From Alloalcanivorax marinus (GTDB lineage: Bacteria; Pseudomonadota; Gammaproteobacteria; Pseudomonadales; Alcanivoracaceae), in contig NZ_JADDOL010000016.1 of the NCBI RefSeq assembly GCF_016906305.1, positions 32,182 through 96,181 of the forward strand: DNA of 64,000 bases, read 5' to 3'. Below are positions 52,779 through 62,641 of the stretch, in pieces. Numbering within the stretch: the stretch's first letter is position 1; the number at the start of each line of letters is the position of its first letter. The notes below the pieces were generated by a model that saw only the letters and a program-made list of their open reading frames with translations, was not told the origin of the DNA and did no database searches. Position numbers and translations under genes: made by a program.

Positions 52779-53885
52779 TTATTTCAAACCGTACCGCCAA
52801 ACCTGTTTAAGTCGCTCAACCGTGTGAGACCACTTGGCGGTCGTAGGCTTGCAAACGGAATTCTGGTTGCCGAACAGCCCGGTTTCCGTAAACGCCTGGC
52901 TGGCGGGAACGGCCAGCTCCCATCGGATCGGCACGACGTACTCGGTGGTCTCCTCGGGTTCAGAAGCCAGAGCCTTGTAATCAACGGTGCTCTGAAGCTC
53001 CGTCAGGGGCGTCCCCTCTACAATAAACTCGGCCAAAGGCATGCGCTCACCGGTAACGATACCCACGCCAACATAGCCTGTTTTGGGGATGTTGACCCAG
53101 ACACGGTCGCCTTCCGACAGCATACAGAGCGTATTGGAATACCAGGTGCCACCGCCAGCGCTGATGAAGCCGTAGCGGCGAGCATCGTCCCAGTCCCGGC
53201 GAAAGTCGGTACCGAACGAGACGTAGAACTCCCCGTTCCAAGGCTGGCGCACCCCTCGCGTATTAGCGAGATGCTGCGTCTCCTGCGGGTCGATCATCCA
53301 GGCACGGGACAAATAGCGCTGGTCGCCGTCACTGAAGGCGGAGAAAAAGACCGCGTTGATACCGACACCATGGCGGTTGTTCAGGTAATTGATGATCCGC
53401 TCCGAACTGGCATCCAGCTCGGACGCCACGATCACCATCTGGTGGGATTCATTCAGGCTCACCTCGGAAAGCGGCAGACCAAAGCGCGCCTGGAAAGCGG
53501 CATCGAGACTGGAGTTCGGCAACTGGTGACGGTGGGCGAAATCCACATAGCAATCCACCAGATCCGAATCTTCCAGGGTCTCCACCCAGGAGGCATAGTC
53601 GATGGCCTGGGCCACCACATCGCGGGGTGTCTTGTCCCGCTTCAGCTCAATGATGATCACGCTGCCATTGGCATCCAGGGCCAGCAGGTCGATGCGCTTG
53701 TCGAAGGCGGTGCGGACCTGACGACCGATCAGAAGCCAGTCGGCATTGAGAATGGAAACATCCCGGACGATCAACTCTTCCAGCTGGTTCTCATCATCCA
53801 GCCGAGCGGTGCTGAGGCGTCGTGGTGCGGCGATCTCATTTCCCGTAGCCGGGTTGACGCGCCAAATACCCTGTTGGATGGCCAT
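52779..53885 (-). CDS. PD-(D/E)XK nuclease-like protein (DUF91/NucS-type domain)
   Basis: The 368-residue protein has an N-terminal domain with the nuclease pattern KRIDLLALDANGSVIIIELKRD, where D and ExK fit the PD-(D/E)XK catalytic core, followed by RDVVAQAIDYASWVETL. This is the NucS/DUF91-like arrangement seen in small defence or repair nucleases. The C-terminal half (about 190-368) has no recognised motif. Its GC content is visibly lower than neighbours and it stands alone beside a tRNA gene. The start 53885 gives MAIQQGIWRVN. Target unknown; a function in DNA repair or phage defence is an inference. Confidence 0.72.
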   Translation of the reverse strand: MAIQQGIWRVNPATGNEIAAPRRLSTARLDDENQLEELIVRDVSILNADWLLIGRQVRTAFDKRIDLLALDANGSVIIIELKRDKTPRDVVAQAIDYASWVETLEDSDLVDCYVDFAHRHQLPNSSLDAAFQARFGLPLSEVSLNESHQMVIVASELDASSERIINYLNNRHGVGINAVFFSAFSDGDQRYLSRAWMIDPQETQHLANTRGVRQPWNGEFYVSFGTDFRRDWDDARRYGFISAGGGTWYSNTLCMLSEGDRVWVNIPKTGYVGVGIVTGERMPLAEFIVEGTPLTELQSTVDYKALASEPEETTEYVVPIRWELAVPASQAFTETGLFGNQNSVCKPTTAKWSHTVERLKQVWRYGLK

Positions 53886-53947
53886 GTTTCCTCCCCTGAC
53901 TCTTTGATGAAGGGTGTGTAATGGCTTCTGGTAGTCGCTATCGAATG

Positions 53948-54024
<77 letters not shown>

Positions 54025-54114
54025 GCTGAGCGGTCTGGCTGTCTTTAAAAGGAGGGCGTGTGTCTTTTGTGTGTCTGTCTCTACGTCCTTGTGGCGCCTT
54101 TCCGGCGCTTCTTA

Positions 54115-54147
54115 TAAAACGGCCCGGGCGGGGTTGCCGTCCGGGCC
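54115..54147 (-). terminator. Terminator of rpoD
   Basis: On the minus strand a GC-rich hairpin (GGCCCGG arm, one mismatch, CAACC-type loop) is followed by GTTTTATAAG. It lies 18 bp after the rpoD stop and separates it from the tRNA. Confidence 0.65.
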
Positions 54148-54164
54148 GGTAGTTATAAACCAGC

Positions 54165-56069
54165 TTACATGTCCGCGTCCAGGAAACTGCGGAGGTGCTC
54201 GCTGCGCGAGGGGTGGCGCAGCTTGCGCAGGGCCTTGGCCTCGATCTGACGGATCCGCTCCCGGGTCACGTCGAACTGCTTGCCGACTTCTTCCAGGGTG
54301 TGGTCCGTGTTCATGTCGATGCCGAAGCGCATGCGCAGCACCTTGGCTTCCCGGGCGGTGAGGTTGGCCAGCACTTCCCGGGTGGCTTCTTCCAGGCCCA
54401 GGGAGGTGGCGGAGTCCACCGGGGAGTCCATGTTGCCGTCCTCGATAAAGTCGCCCAGGCTGGAGTCCTCGTCGTCGCCGATGGGGGTCTCCATGGAGAT
54501 CGGTTCCTTGGCGATCTTGAGCACCTTGCGCACTTTGTCTTCCGGCATTTCCAGGCGCTGGCCCAGTTCTTCCGGGGTCGGTTCGCGGCCCATTTCCTGG
54601 AGCATCTGGCGCTGCACGCGGTTGATCTTGTTGATCGTCTCTATCATGTGCACCGGAATCCGGATGGTGCGGGCCTGGTCCGCGATGGAGCGGGTGATGG
54701 CCTGCCGGATCCACCAGGTGGCATAGGTGGAGAACTTGTAACCGCGACGGTATTCGAACTTGTCCACCGCCTTCATCAGGCCGATGTTGCCTTCCTGGAT
54801 CAGGTCCAGGAACTGCAGGCCCCGGTTGGTGTACTTCTTGGCAATGGAGATCACCAGACGCAGGTTGGCCTCGACCATTTCCTTCTTGGCGCGGCGGGCC
54901 TTGGCTTCACCGATGGAGATGCGGCGGTTGATCTCCTTGATGTCCGCCACCGGCAGGCCGACGATCTCTTCCAGCGTGCTGATCTTGCGCTGGTTGCGCT
55001 GGATGTCTTCCTTCATCAGCGACAGCTTGTCGCCGTAGTCCTTGGCTTTCTTGCCCTTGAGCTGGCTGTCCACCCAGTCGGTGTTGGTTTCGTTGCCCGG
55101 GAACACCTTGATGAAGTCGCGGCGCGGCATGCCGGCGCGGCGGATCGCCAGGGTCATGATCTGGCGCTCGAACTTGCGGGTGGTGTCCAGGTGGTTACGG
55201 GCGGCGTTGAGCAGCTCGTCGTAAATGCGCGGCACCAGCTTGAACAGGGTGAAGTGCTCGGCCAGGGCTTCCTGGGCCTTGGCGGTGCTGGCGTGGTCGC
55301 GGCCGTTGCGCTTCAGTGAGCGCAGGGCTTTTTCCTGGCGCTTGCGCAGTTCCGCGAAGCGCTCGGCGGCCAGTACCGGATCCAGACCACCCTCGTCTTC
55401 CTCGGAGTCGTCGTCGGATTCCTTGTCGTCGGACTCCTCGTCGTCGTCCTCGTCTTCCTTCTCTTTTTCCTTGGCGGCGGCCTCTTCATCCTTTTTCTTC
55501 TGGCTGAAGCGGGGTTCCTTGTTGGCGTTGGTCGCCGCGGCGCCGTCGTCGTCCGGGTCCAGGTAGCCGGCGATCACGTCGGTGAGCTTGCGCTCCTCGT
55601 CGACGATGCGCTGGTATTCATCGAGCACCATGTCCACCGCGCCGGGCCAGTAGGCCAGGGCGTGCATGACTTCGCGGGTGCCTTCCTCGATGCGCTTGGC
55701 GATCTCGATTTCGCCTTCGCGGGTGAGCAGCTCCACGGTGCCCATTTCGCGCATGTACATGCGCACCGGGTCGGTGGTGCGGCCGGGCTCGTTCTCCACC
55801 GAGGCGAGCACGGCGGCGGCTTCCTCGGCGGCCATCTCGTCGGTGCTTTCGGCACTCTCGTCCATCATGATCTGATCGGCATCGGTGGCTTTCTCGACCA
55901 CGGAAATGCCCATGTCGTTGATCATCTGGATGATGTCTTCCACCTGATCCGTGTCCGTGATGGACTCGGGCAGATGGTCGTTCACCTCGGCGTAGGTCAG
56001 GTAACCCTGTTCCTTGCCCAGCGCGATCAACTGCTTCAGCTGTGATTGCTGCTGTTTTTGAGTGCTCAT
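54165..56069 (-). CDS. rpoD: RNA polymerase sigma factor RpoD (sigma-70)
   Basis: The 634-residue housekeeping sigma factor has region 1.1 at about 1-80 ([20 protein letters not shown]), then a long non-conserved region with an acidic tract (about residues 200-225, [15 protein letters not shown]), region 1.2-2 with [13 protein letters not shown] [19 protein letters not shown] for -10 recognition, region 3, and region 4 with [20 protein letters not shown] as the -35 helix-turn-helix. It is the last gene of the rpsU-yqeY-dnaG-rpoD cluster, separated from dnaG by 133 bp that contain a -10-like element. Confidence 0.98.
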   Translation of the reverse strand: MSTQKQQQSQLKQLIALGKEQGYLTYAEVNDHLPESITDTDQVEDIIQMINDMGISVVEKATDADQIMMDESAESTDEMAAEEAAAVLASVENEPGRTTDPVRMYMREMGTVELLTREGEIEIAKRIEEGTREVMHALAYWPGAVDMVLDEYQRIVDEERKLTDVIAGYLDPDDDGAAATNANKEPRFSQKKKDEEAAAKEKEKEDEDDDEESDDKESDDDSEEDEGGLDPVLAAERFAELRKRQEKALRSLKRNGRDHASTAKAQEALAEHFTLFKLVPRIYDELLNAARNHLDTTRKFERQIMTLAIRRAGMPRRDFIKVFPGNETNTDWVDSQLKGKKAKDYGDKLSLMKEDIQRNQRKISTLEEIVGLPVADIKEINRRISIGEAKARRAKKEMVEANLRLVISIAKKYTNRGLQFLDLIQEGNIGLMKAVDKFEYRRGYKFSTYATWWIRQAITRSIADQARTIRIPVHMIETINKINRVQRQMLQEMGREPTPEELGQRLEMPEDKVRKVLKIAKEPISMETPIGDDEDSSLGDFIEDGNMDSPVDSATSLGLEEATREVLANLTAREAKVLRMRFGIDMNTDHTLEEVGKQFDVTRERIRQIEAKALRKLRHPSRSEHLRSFLDADM

Positions 56070-56113
56070 GCGTAAAGCCCGTAGGTTGACGAGGTGTCTT
56101 GGGGAAACGGCGT

Positions 56114-56119
56114 ATTATA
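56114..56119 (-). promoter_or_regulatory. -10 element of an rpoD promoter
   Basis: On the minus strand, GTATAATACG contains consensus TATAAT, 44 bp before the rpoD start. The -35 is poor. The dnaG-rpoD gap also carries a GC-rich hairpin at about 56175-56199, as if dnaG and rpoD transcripts were partly separated. Confidence 0.45.
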
Positions 56120-56202
56120 CGTGGATATGGGGGTCGGAGCCAGTTTGTACAAGGTGGTGTGCGTGTCCCGGCATGGCCCCGGCGGCGCGCCGGGGGGCCG
56201 GC

Positions 56203-58125
56203 TCAGCGGTCCCGGGCCGAGGCTTCGCGGGCCCGGTGCCGGGCGTCGGCCAGGGCGCGGATCAGCTCCGCCAGCCGCGCCACGTCTGGATCGGGGCGGC
56301 GCTGCTCTTCTTCAAGGGCCTGCTCCAGGGCCAGGGTGTGCAGGTGCTGCAGGGCGTCTTCCCAGTAGAGGCGCGCCACCCGGGCGTCCATGGGCGGTTT
56401 GAGCGCCTCGCGGAGCAGCGTGGACAGGTCCTCGCCCTGGTCCAGGGCCATCGCCGCGCCCAGCAGGGCGGCCGGCGCGCCGCCCTGGTCCCGGGCGGTG
56501 TGGGCCACCTGGATCAGCAGGTCCTTCTGTGCCAGTTGCAGCCGGTCGAGCCCTTCCGGCAGCGGGTGCTCTTCCAGCACCTGGGGGTGCGAGAGCAGCA
56601 CCAGCACCAGCCGTTCCACCAGGGTCAGGCCGCCGCCGGCGGGGCGCGCCGGGCGGCGGGGCCGGGCGGCCGGGGCCGGCTGGCCGTAGTCGTCCGGCGG
56701 GCCGTCCCAGTCCGGTGGCGGGCCCGGGTCGTGATCCGGGGGCGGCGCGTCCCAGGGGGCCGCCTCCGGCTCCCGGCGCGGTGCCGGTGCTTCGGCGGCG
56801 GTGCGCCGGCCGGGCAGGCTCTCGCGCAGCTTTTCCAGGGACGCCCGCTCCAGGCGGGTGAGCCGGGCCAGCTCTTCCTCGAGCAGCGCCCGGTACACCG
56901 GCCCCGCCGGCTTGTCCAGGAAGGGCAGAGCCAGCCGGGCCAGACGCGCGCGGCCGTCCACGGTATTCAGATCCAGTCCCTCGGACAGGTGCCGGAACAG
57001 GTAGGTGGCCAGGGTATCCGCCTTGTCAGTAAGCGCTAACAACGCCTCCGGGCCCTGGGCGCGCACCAGGGTGTCCGGGTCCTCCCCTTCCGGCAGGAAC
57101 AGGAAGCGGGCCTGTTTGCCGTCGTCCAGGGCCGGCAGGGCGGATTCCAGGGCCCGCCAGGCGGCGCGCCGGCCGGCGTTGTCGCCGTCGAAGCAGAACA
57201 CCACCTCGTTGACCTGCCGGAACAGGGTGTGGCAATGGTCCTCGCTGGTGGCGGTACCCAGGGTGGCCACCGCGTTGGGCACGCCGTGCTGGGCCAGGGC
57301 GATCACGTCCATATAGCCTTCCACCACATACAGGCGGTCGGTCTTGTCCCGGCTCTGGCGCCACTCCCACAGGCCGTACAGCTCCTTGCCCTTGTGGAAC
57401 ACCGGGGTTTCCGGGCTGTTCAGGTATTTCGGCTTGCCGTCGCCGAGCACCCGGCCGCCGAAACCGATGGTGCGGCCTCGGCTGTCGCGGATCGGAAACT
57501 GGATGCGGTCGCGGAACTTGTCGTAGGTGCGGCCACTGTCTTCCTTGCGCACCAGCAGGCCGGCGGTGAGGGCCTGTTCGATGCCCTCGTTGTCCAGGCT
57601 CAGACCCTGGCTCAGGTTGTCGTAGCCCGGCGGCGCGAAGCCCAGGCCGTAGCGGGCGGCGATCTCGCCGGTGAGGCCACGGCCCTTCAGGTACTGCACC
57701 GCCTTCTGCCGGTCCGGGGCGCTCTTGAGCTGCTGGCGGTAGAAGCGTTCCGCCCGGGTGAGCAGGTCGTAGAGGGTCTGCAGCCGGTCCCGTTTGGCCC
57801 TTTCCTTGCGCGCGTCGTGGCCTTCCTCGCGGGGAATCTCCATGCCGGCGCGGGTGGCCAGCTGCTCCACCGCCTCGGGAAAGTTGAGGTGGTCGTACTC
57901 CATCAGGAAGCCCACCGCGTTGCCGGAGGCGCCGCAGCCGAAGCAGTAGTAGAATTGCTTGTCCGGGGCCACCGTGAAGGACGGCGTTTTTTCCTGGTGG
58001 AAGGGGCAACAGGCGGAATAGTTGCGGCCGGTCTTCTTCAGCGGCACACGGGCGTCGATCAACGCCACCAGATCGGTGCGAGCGAGAAGATCCTGGATGA
58101 AGTGTTCGGGAATGCGGCCGGCCAT
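56203..58125 (-). CDS. dnaG: DNA primase
   Basis: The 640-residue primase makes RNA primers for the replisome. N-terminal zinc-binding domain: CCPFHQEKTPSF and YYCFGCGASGNAV. The TOPRIM core contains YVVEGYMDVIALAQ, TLGTATSEDH and FCFDGDNAGRRAAW. The C-terminal helicase-interacting domain (about 470-640) is linked through a Pro/Asp-rich segment (APAPRREPEAAPWDAPPPDH). It lies 56 bp after the yqeY-like gene, in the standard macromolecular-synthesis order. Confidence 0.97.
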   Translation of the reverse strand: MAGRIPEHFIQDLLARTDLVALIDARVPLKKTGRNYSACCPFHQEKTPSFTVAPDKQFYYCFGCGASGNAVGFLMEYDHLNFPEAVEQLATRAGMEIPREEGHDARKERAKRDRLQTLYDLLTRAERFYRQQLKSAPDRQKAVQYLKGRGLTGEIAARYGLGFAPPGYDNLSQGLSLDNEGIEQALTAGLLVRKEDSGRTYDKFRDRIQFPIRDSRGRTIGFGGRVLGDGKPKYLNSPETPVFHKGKELYGLWEWRQSRDKTDRLYVVEGYMDVIALAQHGVPNAVATLGTATSEDHCHTLFRQVNEVVFCFDGDNAGRRAAWRALESALPALDDGKQARFLFLPEGEDPDTLVRAQGPEALLALTDKADTLATYLFRHLSEGLDLNTVDGRARLARLALPFLDKPAGPVYRALLEEELARLTRLERASLEKLRESLPGRRTAAEAPAPRREPEAAPWDAPPPDHDPGPPPDWDGPPDDYGQPAPAARPRRPARPAGGGLTLVERLVLVLLSHPQVLEEHPLPEGLDRLQLAQKDLLIQVAHTARDQGGAPAALLGAAMALDQGEDLSTLLREALKPPMDARVARLYWEDALQHLHTLALEQALEEEQRRPDPDVARLAELIRALADARHRAREASARDR

Positions 58126-58181
58126 GGAAGGAAATCTTCCTCGCAGTGTCGCGCCGGATCAAGCAATGGCGCGGGCCAGCG

Positions 58182-58628
58182 CTAGCTCAGGCGTTGTTTG
58201 ACCTTGCCGCTGACGGCACCGATGTCGGCGCGGCCCTGCAGTCGCGGCTTGAGCTCGCCCATCACCTTGCCCATGTCCTGCATGCCGGCGGCGCCGGTGC
58301 TGGCGATGGCGTCGTCGATCAGGGCATCGATTTCGGCGTCGGTGAGCGGGGTGGGCAGAAATTCCTGGAGCACCGCCATTTCCGCTTCCTCGGTCTCGGC
58401 CAGATCGTTCCGGCCGGCGTCGCGGTATTGCTGGGCGGCGTCCTTGCGCTGCTTGATCTGCTTATCGAGCAGCGCAAGGATGCGCGCGTCGTCCAACTCG
58501 ATGCGTTCGTCCACCTCGACCTGCTTGATCGCGGCGGTGGCCATCCGCAGGGTGCCCAGACGGGCTTTGTCCCGGGCGCGCATGGCGTCCTTGACGGCGG
58601 CGTTGAGTTGGTCCTTGAGCGCGCTCAT
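58182..58628 (-). CDS. GatB/YqeY-domain protein
   Basis: The 148-residue YqeY-family protein corresponds to the tRNA-binding C-terminal domain of GatB. Segments LKDQLNAAVKDAMRARDKARL, ALLDKQIKQRKDAAQQYRDAGRNDLAETEEAEMAVL and LPTPLTDAEIDALI are typical. It probably binds tRNA or helps an amidotransferase-like step, though its role is unproven. It is the usual second gene of the rpsU-dnaG-rpoD cluster. ATG 58628 is preferred to the GTG 15 bp upstream. Confidence 0.93.
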   Translation of the reverse strand: MSALKDQLNAAVKDAMRARDKARLGTLRMATAAIKQVEVDERIELDDARILALLDKQIKQRKDAAQQYRDAGRNDLAETEEAEMAVLQEFLPTPLTDAEIDALIDDAIASTGAAGMQDMGKVMGELKPRLQGRADIGAVSGKVKQRLS

Positions 58629-58670
58629 TACGGCAGCGGTCACACGCCGGGCGGGCGCCCGGCGACAACC

Positions 58671-58886
58671 TTAGTACAGGCGCTTACGCGCCAGCTGTTC
58701 GCGCTGGAGCTTCTTCAGGTGACGCTTTACAGCGGCGGCACGCTTGCGCTTACGCTCCTGAGTGGGCTTCTCGTAGTTCTCGCGACGACGGACTTCGGAG
58801 AGCACACCGGCTTTTTCGCAGGAACGCTTGAAACGGCGCAGGGCCACGTCGAAGGGTTCGCCTTCTTTCACTTTCACCTGAGGCAT
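58671..58886 (-). CDS. rpsU: 30S ribosomal protein S21
   Basis: The 71-residue S21 contributes to initiation on the small subunit. [24 protein letters not shown] and [27 protein letters not shown] are standard. It is the first gene of the macromolecular-synthesis operon; the ribosome-binding site is AGGTGAT. Its promoter region faces tsaD, a usual divergent arrangement. Confidence 0.98.
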   Translation of the reverse strand: MPQVKVKEGEPFDVALRRFKRSCEKAGVLSEVRRRENYEKPTQERKRKRAAAVKRHLKKLQREQLARKRLY

Positions 58887-58983
58887 GAAGTATCACCTAC
58901 CTTGAATATTGCGGTTAATTGGAGCTGCCGGGGCTCAGGTGTCCCTCGGGCAACCGGTCGGCCACCCGGGCAGCAGGGCGCGA

Positions 58984-59011
58984 ATTCTACCTGAGCGCGG
59001 AGCAAATGCAA
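58984..59011 (-). promoter_or_regulatory. Sigma-70 promoter of rpsU-yqeY-dnaG
   Basis: On the minus strand TTGCAT (59011-59006) and TAGAAT (58989-58984) are spaced by 16 bp, giving a leader of about 90 nt before rpsU. It overlaps the upstream region of the divergent tsaD. Confidence 0.55.
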
Positions 59012-59083
59012 AGCCGGGGCCGGAGCGGTATCATGCGCGCCCCGGCCGGGCATCGCGTCCGGACCGGTGAAACGGGAGCAAAA

Positions 59084-60115
59084 ATGCGCGTATTGGGCAT
59101 CGAATCCAGCTGCGACGAGACCGGCGTGGCCCTCTATGACACCGAGCGCGGCCTGCTCGGCCAGGCCCTGTTCAGCCAGATCGACATGCACGCCGCCTAC
59201 GGGGGCGTGGTGCCGGAACTGGCCAGCCGCGACCATGTGCGCCGCCTGCTGCCGCTGATTCGCCAGGTGCTGAGCGAGGCGGGTTGCGGCCCGGAGCAGG
59301 TGGACGGTGTCGCCTTCACCGCCGGCCCGGGGCTGGCCGGCGCGCTGCTGGTGGGCGCCGGCGTGGGCCGGGCCCTGGCCTATGGCTGGGGCGTGCCGGC
59401 GGTGCCGGTGCATCATATGGAAGGCCACCTGCTGGCGCCGTTGTTGGAAGACGATGGCCCGGAGTTCCCGTTCGTGGCGCTGCTGGTCAGCGGCGGCCAC
59501 TCGCTGCTGCTGGACGCCCGTGCCCTGGGCGACTACCGGCCCCTGGGTGAGTCCGTGGACGACGCCGCCGGCGAGGCCTTCGACAAGGTCGCCAAGATGA
59601 TGGGCCTGGGCTACCCCGGCGGGCCGCGGGTGGCCGCCCTGGCGGAGAAGGGCCAGCCTGGCCGTTTCCGCTTCCCCCGGCCGATGACCGACCGGCCCGG
59701 CCTGGATATGAGCTTTTCGGGGCTCAAGACCTTCACCCTGAACACCATCAACGACCTGGGCGGCGCCGAGGCGCTGTCCGATCAGGACCGGGCTGACATC
59801 GCCCTGGCGTTCCAGGACGCGGCGGTGGATACCCTAGTGATCAAATGCCGGCGGGCCATGGAGCAGACCGGCGGCGAACGGTTGGTGGTGGCCGGCGGTG
59901 TCAGCGCCAACCGCGCCCTGCGCGAGAAGCTGGACGCGGCCATGGCCAAACGGGGCGTGCGGGTGTTCTATCCGGGGCTGGCCTACTGCACCGACAATGG
60001 CGCCATGATCGCCTACGCCGGCGCCCTGCGCCTGGCCGCCGGCGAGCGCAGCGGCCTGCCCATCGCCGTGCGCCCGCGCTGGCCGCTGGCGGAGCTGGCT
60101 AGCCTTTCTTCCTGA
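59084..60115 (+). CDS. tsaD: tRNA N6-adenosine threonylcarbamoyltransferase TsaD
   Basis: The 343-residue enzyme completes t6A37 modification of ANN-decoding tRNAs together with TsaB/E. It starts [17 protein letters not shown]; the metal site is [11 protein letters not shown], and ATP-binding features include [29 protein letters not shown], and [16 protein letters not shown] 59084 with CGGGAG upstream gives the usual length; the extension from 58919 overlaps the rpsU promoter. The 3' end overlaps the convergent plsY by 17 bp. Confidence 0.97.
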   Translation: MRVLGIESSCDETGVALYDTERGLLGQALFSQIDMHAAYGGVVPELASRDHVRRLLPLIRQVLSEAGCGPEQVDGVAFTAGPGLAGALLVGAGVGRALAYGWGVPAVPVHHMEGHLLAPLLEDDGPEFPFVALLVSGGHSLLLDARALGDYRPLGESVDDAAGEAFDKVAKMMGLGYPGGPRVAALAEKGQPGRFRFPRPMTDRPGLDMSFSGLKTFTLNTINDLGGAEALSDQDRADIALAFQDAAVDTLVIKCRRAMEQTGGERLVVAGGVSANRALREKLDAAMAKRGVRVFYPGLAYCTDNGAMIAYAGALRLAAGERSGLPIAVRPRWPLAELASLSS

Positions 60116-60713
60116 ACCCCAGCTCTTCGCCGCTGAGCAGCTTGGCCAGATTGGTGCGGTGGCGGAAGATCATGATCGCGGTCAGCGCCACCATCGGCCA
60201 GAACGCCGCCGGCAGCCAGAACCACAGGCTGATGGGCGCCGCCACGAAGGCGCTCAGCGACGCCACCGAGGAAATCCGCGTCACCGCGAACACCGCCAGC
60301 CAGACGGCGCCGGCCACCAGACCGGTGGGCCAGTGCAGCGGAAACAGCAGGCCGAAGGCGGTGGCCACGCCCTTGCCGCCGCGGAACTGGAAGAACACCG
60401 GGAACAGATGGCCGAGGAAGGCGCAGAAGCCCACCAGGGCGGCGCCGAAGGCGTTCATGCCGAGGCCGTAGGCCACCGCCACCGGAACCGTACCCTTCAG
60501 CACATCGCCCAGCAGCGTCAGCGCGGCGGCGGGCTTGCCGCCGATGCGCAGCACATTGGTGGCGCCCGGGTTGCTGGAGCCCTGGGTGCGCGGATCCGGA
60601 TAGCCGAACAGCCGGCACACCAGAATGGCGCTGGAAATCGAACCCAGCAGATAAGCGGCCGCGCACAAAGGCAGCAGCCAGACTCCGCTTTCCTGTAATG
60701 CTAAGGTGTCCAC
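60099..60713 (-). CDS. plsY: Glycerol-3-phosphate acyltransferase PlsY
   Basis: The 204-residue membrane protein transfers acyl from acyl-phosphate to glycerol-3-phosphate, the first step in phospholipid synthesis in the PlsX/PlsY route. Conserved parts are the first loop [16 protein letters not shown], the [10 protein letters not shown] loop and the [10 protein letters not shown] near the C-terminus. Five or so transmembrane segments are visible. It converges on tsaD and is divergent from folB. Confidence 0.96.
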   Translation of the reverse strand: MDTLALQESGVWLLPLCAAAYLLGSISSAILVCRLFGYPDPRTQGSSNPGATNVLRIGGKPAAALTLLGDVLKGTVPVAVAYGLGMNAFGAALVGFCAFLGHLFPVFFQFRGGKGVATAFGLLFPLHWPTGLVAGAVWLAVFAVTRISSVASLSAFVAAPISLWFWLPAAFWPMVALTAIMIFRHRTNLAKLLSGEELGFRKKG

Positions 60714-60717
60714 CGGC

Positions 60718-60723
60718 TATAAT
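60718..60723 (+). promoter_or_regulatory. -10 element of the folB-folK promoter
   Basis: A perfect TATAAT hexamer lies 37 bp before folB, with AAGGA as ribosome-binding site at 60751. The -35 is weak. It is just upstream of the plsY start on the other strand. Confidence 0.5.
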
Positions 60724-60760
60724 CCCGCTACGAAATCCCGGGGCATTATCAAGGACCAGC

Positions 60761-61117
60761 ATGGACATCGTCTATATCAGCGACCTGAAGGTCGACACGG
60801 TGATCGGCATCTACGACTGGGAACGCCGCATCCGCCAGACCGTCAGTCTCGACCTGGAAATGGCCACCGACATCCGTCGCGCCGCCGCCAGCGATCACAT
60901 CGACGACGCGCTCAACTACAAGGCCATCGGCAAACGCATCATCCAGTATATCGGCGACAGCGACTTCCAACTGGTGGAGACCCTGGCGGAACGGGTGGCG
61001 GAACTGGTGCGCGACGAGTTCGGCGTCAGCTGGCTGAAGCTGCGCCTGAGCAAGCCCGGCGCCCTGCGCGGTTCCCGGGACGTGGGCGTGATCATCGAGC
61101 GGGGGGAGCGGTCCTGA
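60761..61117 (+). CDS. folB: Dihydroneopterin aldolase
   Basis: The 118-residue enzyme splits 7,8-dihydroneopterin to hydroxymethyl-dihydropterin and glycolaldehyde in folate synthesis. MDIVYISDLKVDTVIGIYDWERR, LNYKAIGKRI, LVETLAERVAELV and the C-terminal LSKPGALRGSRDVGV are the family motifs. It overlaps folK at TGATG. FolE2, two enzymatic steps upstream, is at the other end of the window. Confidence 0.95.
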   Translation: MDIVYISDLKVDTVIGIYDWERRIRQTVSLDLEMATDIRRAAASDHIDDALNYKAIGKRIIQYIGDSDFQLVETLAERVAELVRDEFGVSWLKLRLSKPGALRGSRDVGVIIERGERS

Positions 61118-61608
61118 TGCCCACGGTCTATCTGAGCCTCGGTTCCAACATCGACCGCGACCACAATATCCACTCCGGCCTGGACCAGCTGGCCGCCGAA
61201 TTCGGCGCCCTGGGCCTCAGCCCGGTGTACGAAAGCGAAGCGGTGGGGTTCAGCGGCGACGCCTTCTACAATCTGGTGGCGTCCCTGGACACGGACCTGC
61301 CGGTGGGCGAGTTGGCTGAGCGCCTGCGCGCCATCGAACGGGCCCACGGCCGGGTGCGCGGCGAAAAGAAATTCGCCAGCCGCACCCTGGACATCGACAT
61401 CCTTACCTATGGCGACCTCACCGGCGATATCGACGGTGTGGAGCTGCCCCGCGGCGAGATCCTCAAGCACGCCTTCGTGCTGCGCCCGCTGGCCGACCTG
61501 GCCCCCACCGCCGAGCACCCGGTGCTGAAGCGCACCTACGCGGCGCTGCTCGAGGACTATCGCTTCCCCGAACAGCGCCTGTGGCAGGTGCCGTTCGTCT
61601 GGCCTTGA
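61117..61608 (+). CDS. folK: HPPK pyrophosphokinase
   Basis: The 163-residue enzyme transfers pyrophosphate from ATP to hydroxymethyl-dihydropterin, the step after FolB. Start VYLSLGSNID, pterin-binding AFYNLVASLDT, and the catalytic FASRTLDIDILTYGD (normally RxxRxxDLDLL) are seen, as is ILKHAFVLRPLADLAP. Its ATG overlaps the folB stop. The two consecutive enzymes are therefore coupled. Confidence 0.95.
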   Translation: MPTVYLSLGSNIDRDHNIHSGLDQLAAEFGALGLSPVYESEAVGFSGDAFYNLVASLDTDLPVGELAERLRAIERAHGRVRGEKKFASRTLDIDILTYGDLTGDIDGVELPRGEILKHAFVLRPLADLAPTAEHPVLKRTYAALLEDYRFPEQRLWQVPFVWP

Positions 61609-61627
61609 GCGGGCTCGGCAGACCGGC

Positions 61628-62560
61628 TCAGAAGGGCGCGAATATCGGGCCGATGGCCTCCGTGACCCACTGCTCGAATTCCTCGCAGGTGTAATGGGTG
61701 CCCACGCCGTTCAGGGTGATCAGAATGTCATCGGGCTCCACCACGGTCAGGTTCAGGCTGGTGCCCTCGCCGCCTTGCAAGGTGAGGTCGCCCTGGGTCG
61801 GGCAGAGCTGGAAGAAAAACGGGGTGATCGGTGCGTGGGTGGTCAGGGTGATGGAGCCCCCGGTCAGACCCACCTGGCCGGAAAGCTCCATGACCGGGCC
61901 CGTGCCTTGGTCAGACAGTCGCTGGGTGTAGTCTTTCAGCACCCAGTTAAAATCTCCGCCTTGCAGTTCGCTGTTTTCATCGATATCAACCAAATAGCCC
62001 AGGGTGCCGTTCACGTTCTCGAAATTCGGGCTTTCCAGGCCGCTCTCAAAATTGACCGGCATAGCACCGTCGAAGTGAAAGACGATGCGGCCATTCAGTT
62101 CACTCTGAGGGTTCTCGTCCACGATTGAGACACGATAGTCGTCGGCCTCGATCAGGCTGGGTGGGGACTCCCGGTCATCGCTGGAATATTCGATACTCAG
62201 CGCGCCGTCCACGATGATGCGATTGTTCGGGCCGTTTTCCTCCACAACGCAGTCGTTCGCCGTCAATCGCACCGGGCGTCCTTGTTCATCCTTGACCACC
62301 GAGCCTTGTCCGCTCAGACAGTCGCTCCCGTCCATTAGATAATTCACCGGCGAGAAAAACGTCTCCGGGCCAAAAACCAGAAAACCATTCAGCACCAGAA
62401 TGTCACCGGTGACCCGGGCCGCATTGTTTTCGGTGAAAACCAGTGCGCCGGCGGACGCCTCCGGTTCCGGGTCGGGTCGATAGTTGTCGTCCTCGCAGGC
62501 GGACAGCAGTGCGGACGCGGCGAGCAGCGCCGCCATGGCGTGGTGTTTTTTGAGTTTCAT
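61628..62560 (-). CDS. Lipoprotein, paralogue 1 of a tandem pair
   Basis: I do not recognise this 310-residue lipoprotein. Signal peptide ends in lipobox LSAC. The mature N-terminus is CEDDNYRPDPEPE, nearly the same as the neighbouring gene. The body is beta-strand rich with many Asp/Asn turns (VDGALSIEYSSDDRES, VDENPQSELNGRIVFHFDG), and there are four further cysteines, of which two (QLCPTQG and HYTCEEFEQW) near the C-terminus may form a disulfide. The C-terminal motif NGVGTHYTCEEFEQ resembles the paralogue's NGVAQPERTCDEYLAF. It may be a surface or periplasmic adhesin-like domain; function unknown. Confidence 0.7.
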   Translation of the reverse strand: MKLKKHHAMAALLAASALLSACEDDNYRPDPEPEASAGALVFTENNAARVTGDILVLNGFLVFGPETFFSPVNYLMDGSDCLSGQGSVVKDEQGRPVRLTANDCVVEENGPNNRIIVDGALSIEYSSDDRESPPSLIEADDYRVSIVDENPQSELNGRIVFHFDGAMPVNFESGLESPNFENVNGTLGYLVDIDENSELQGGDFNWVLKDYTQRLSDQGTGPVMELSGQVGLTGGSITLTTHAPITPFFFQLCPTQGDLTLQGGEGTSLNLTVVEPDDILITLNGVGTHYTCEEFEQWVTEAIGPIFAPF

Positions 62561-62641
62561 TTCGAGTCGCCCCCCTAAGAGCGTGGACCCGACCGGACCT
62601 TGCCACCCTGGCTCGGTCCTGACCGGGTTTGGTGGTGGTGA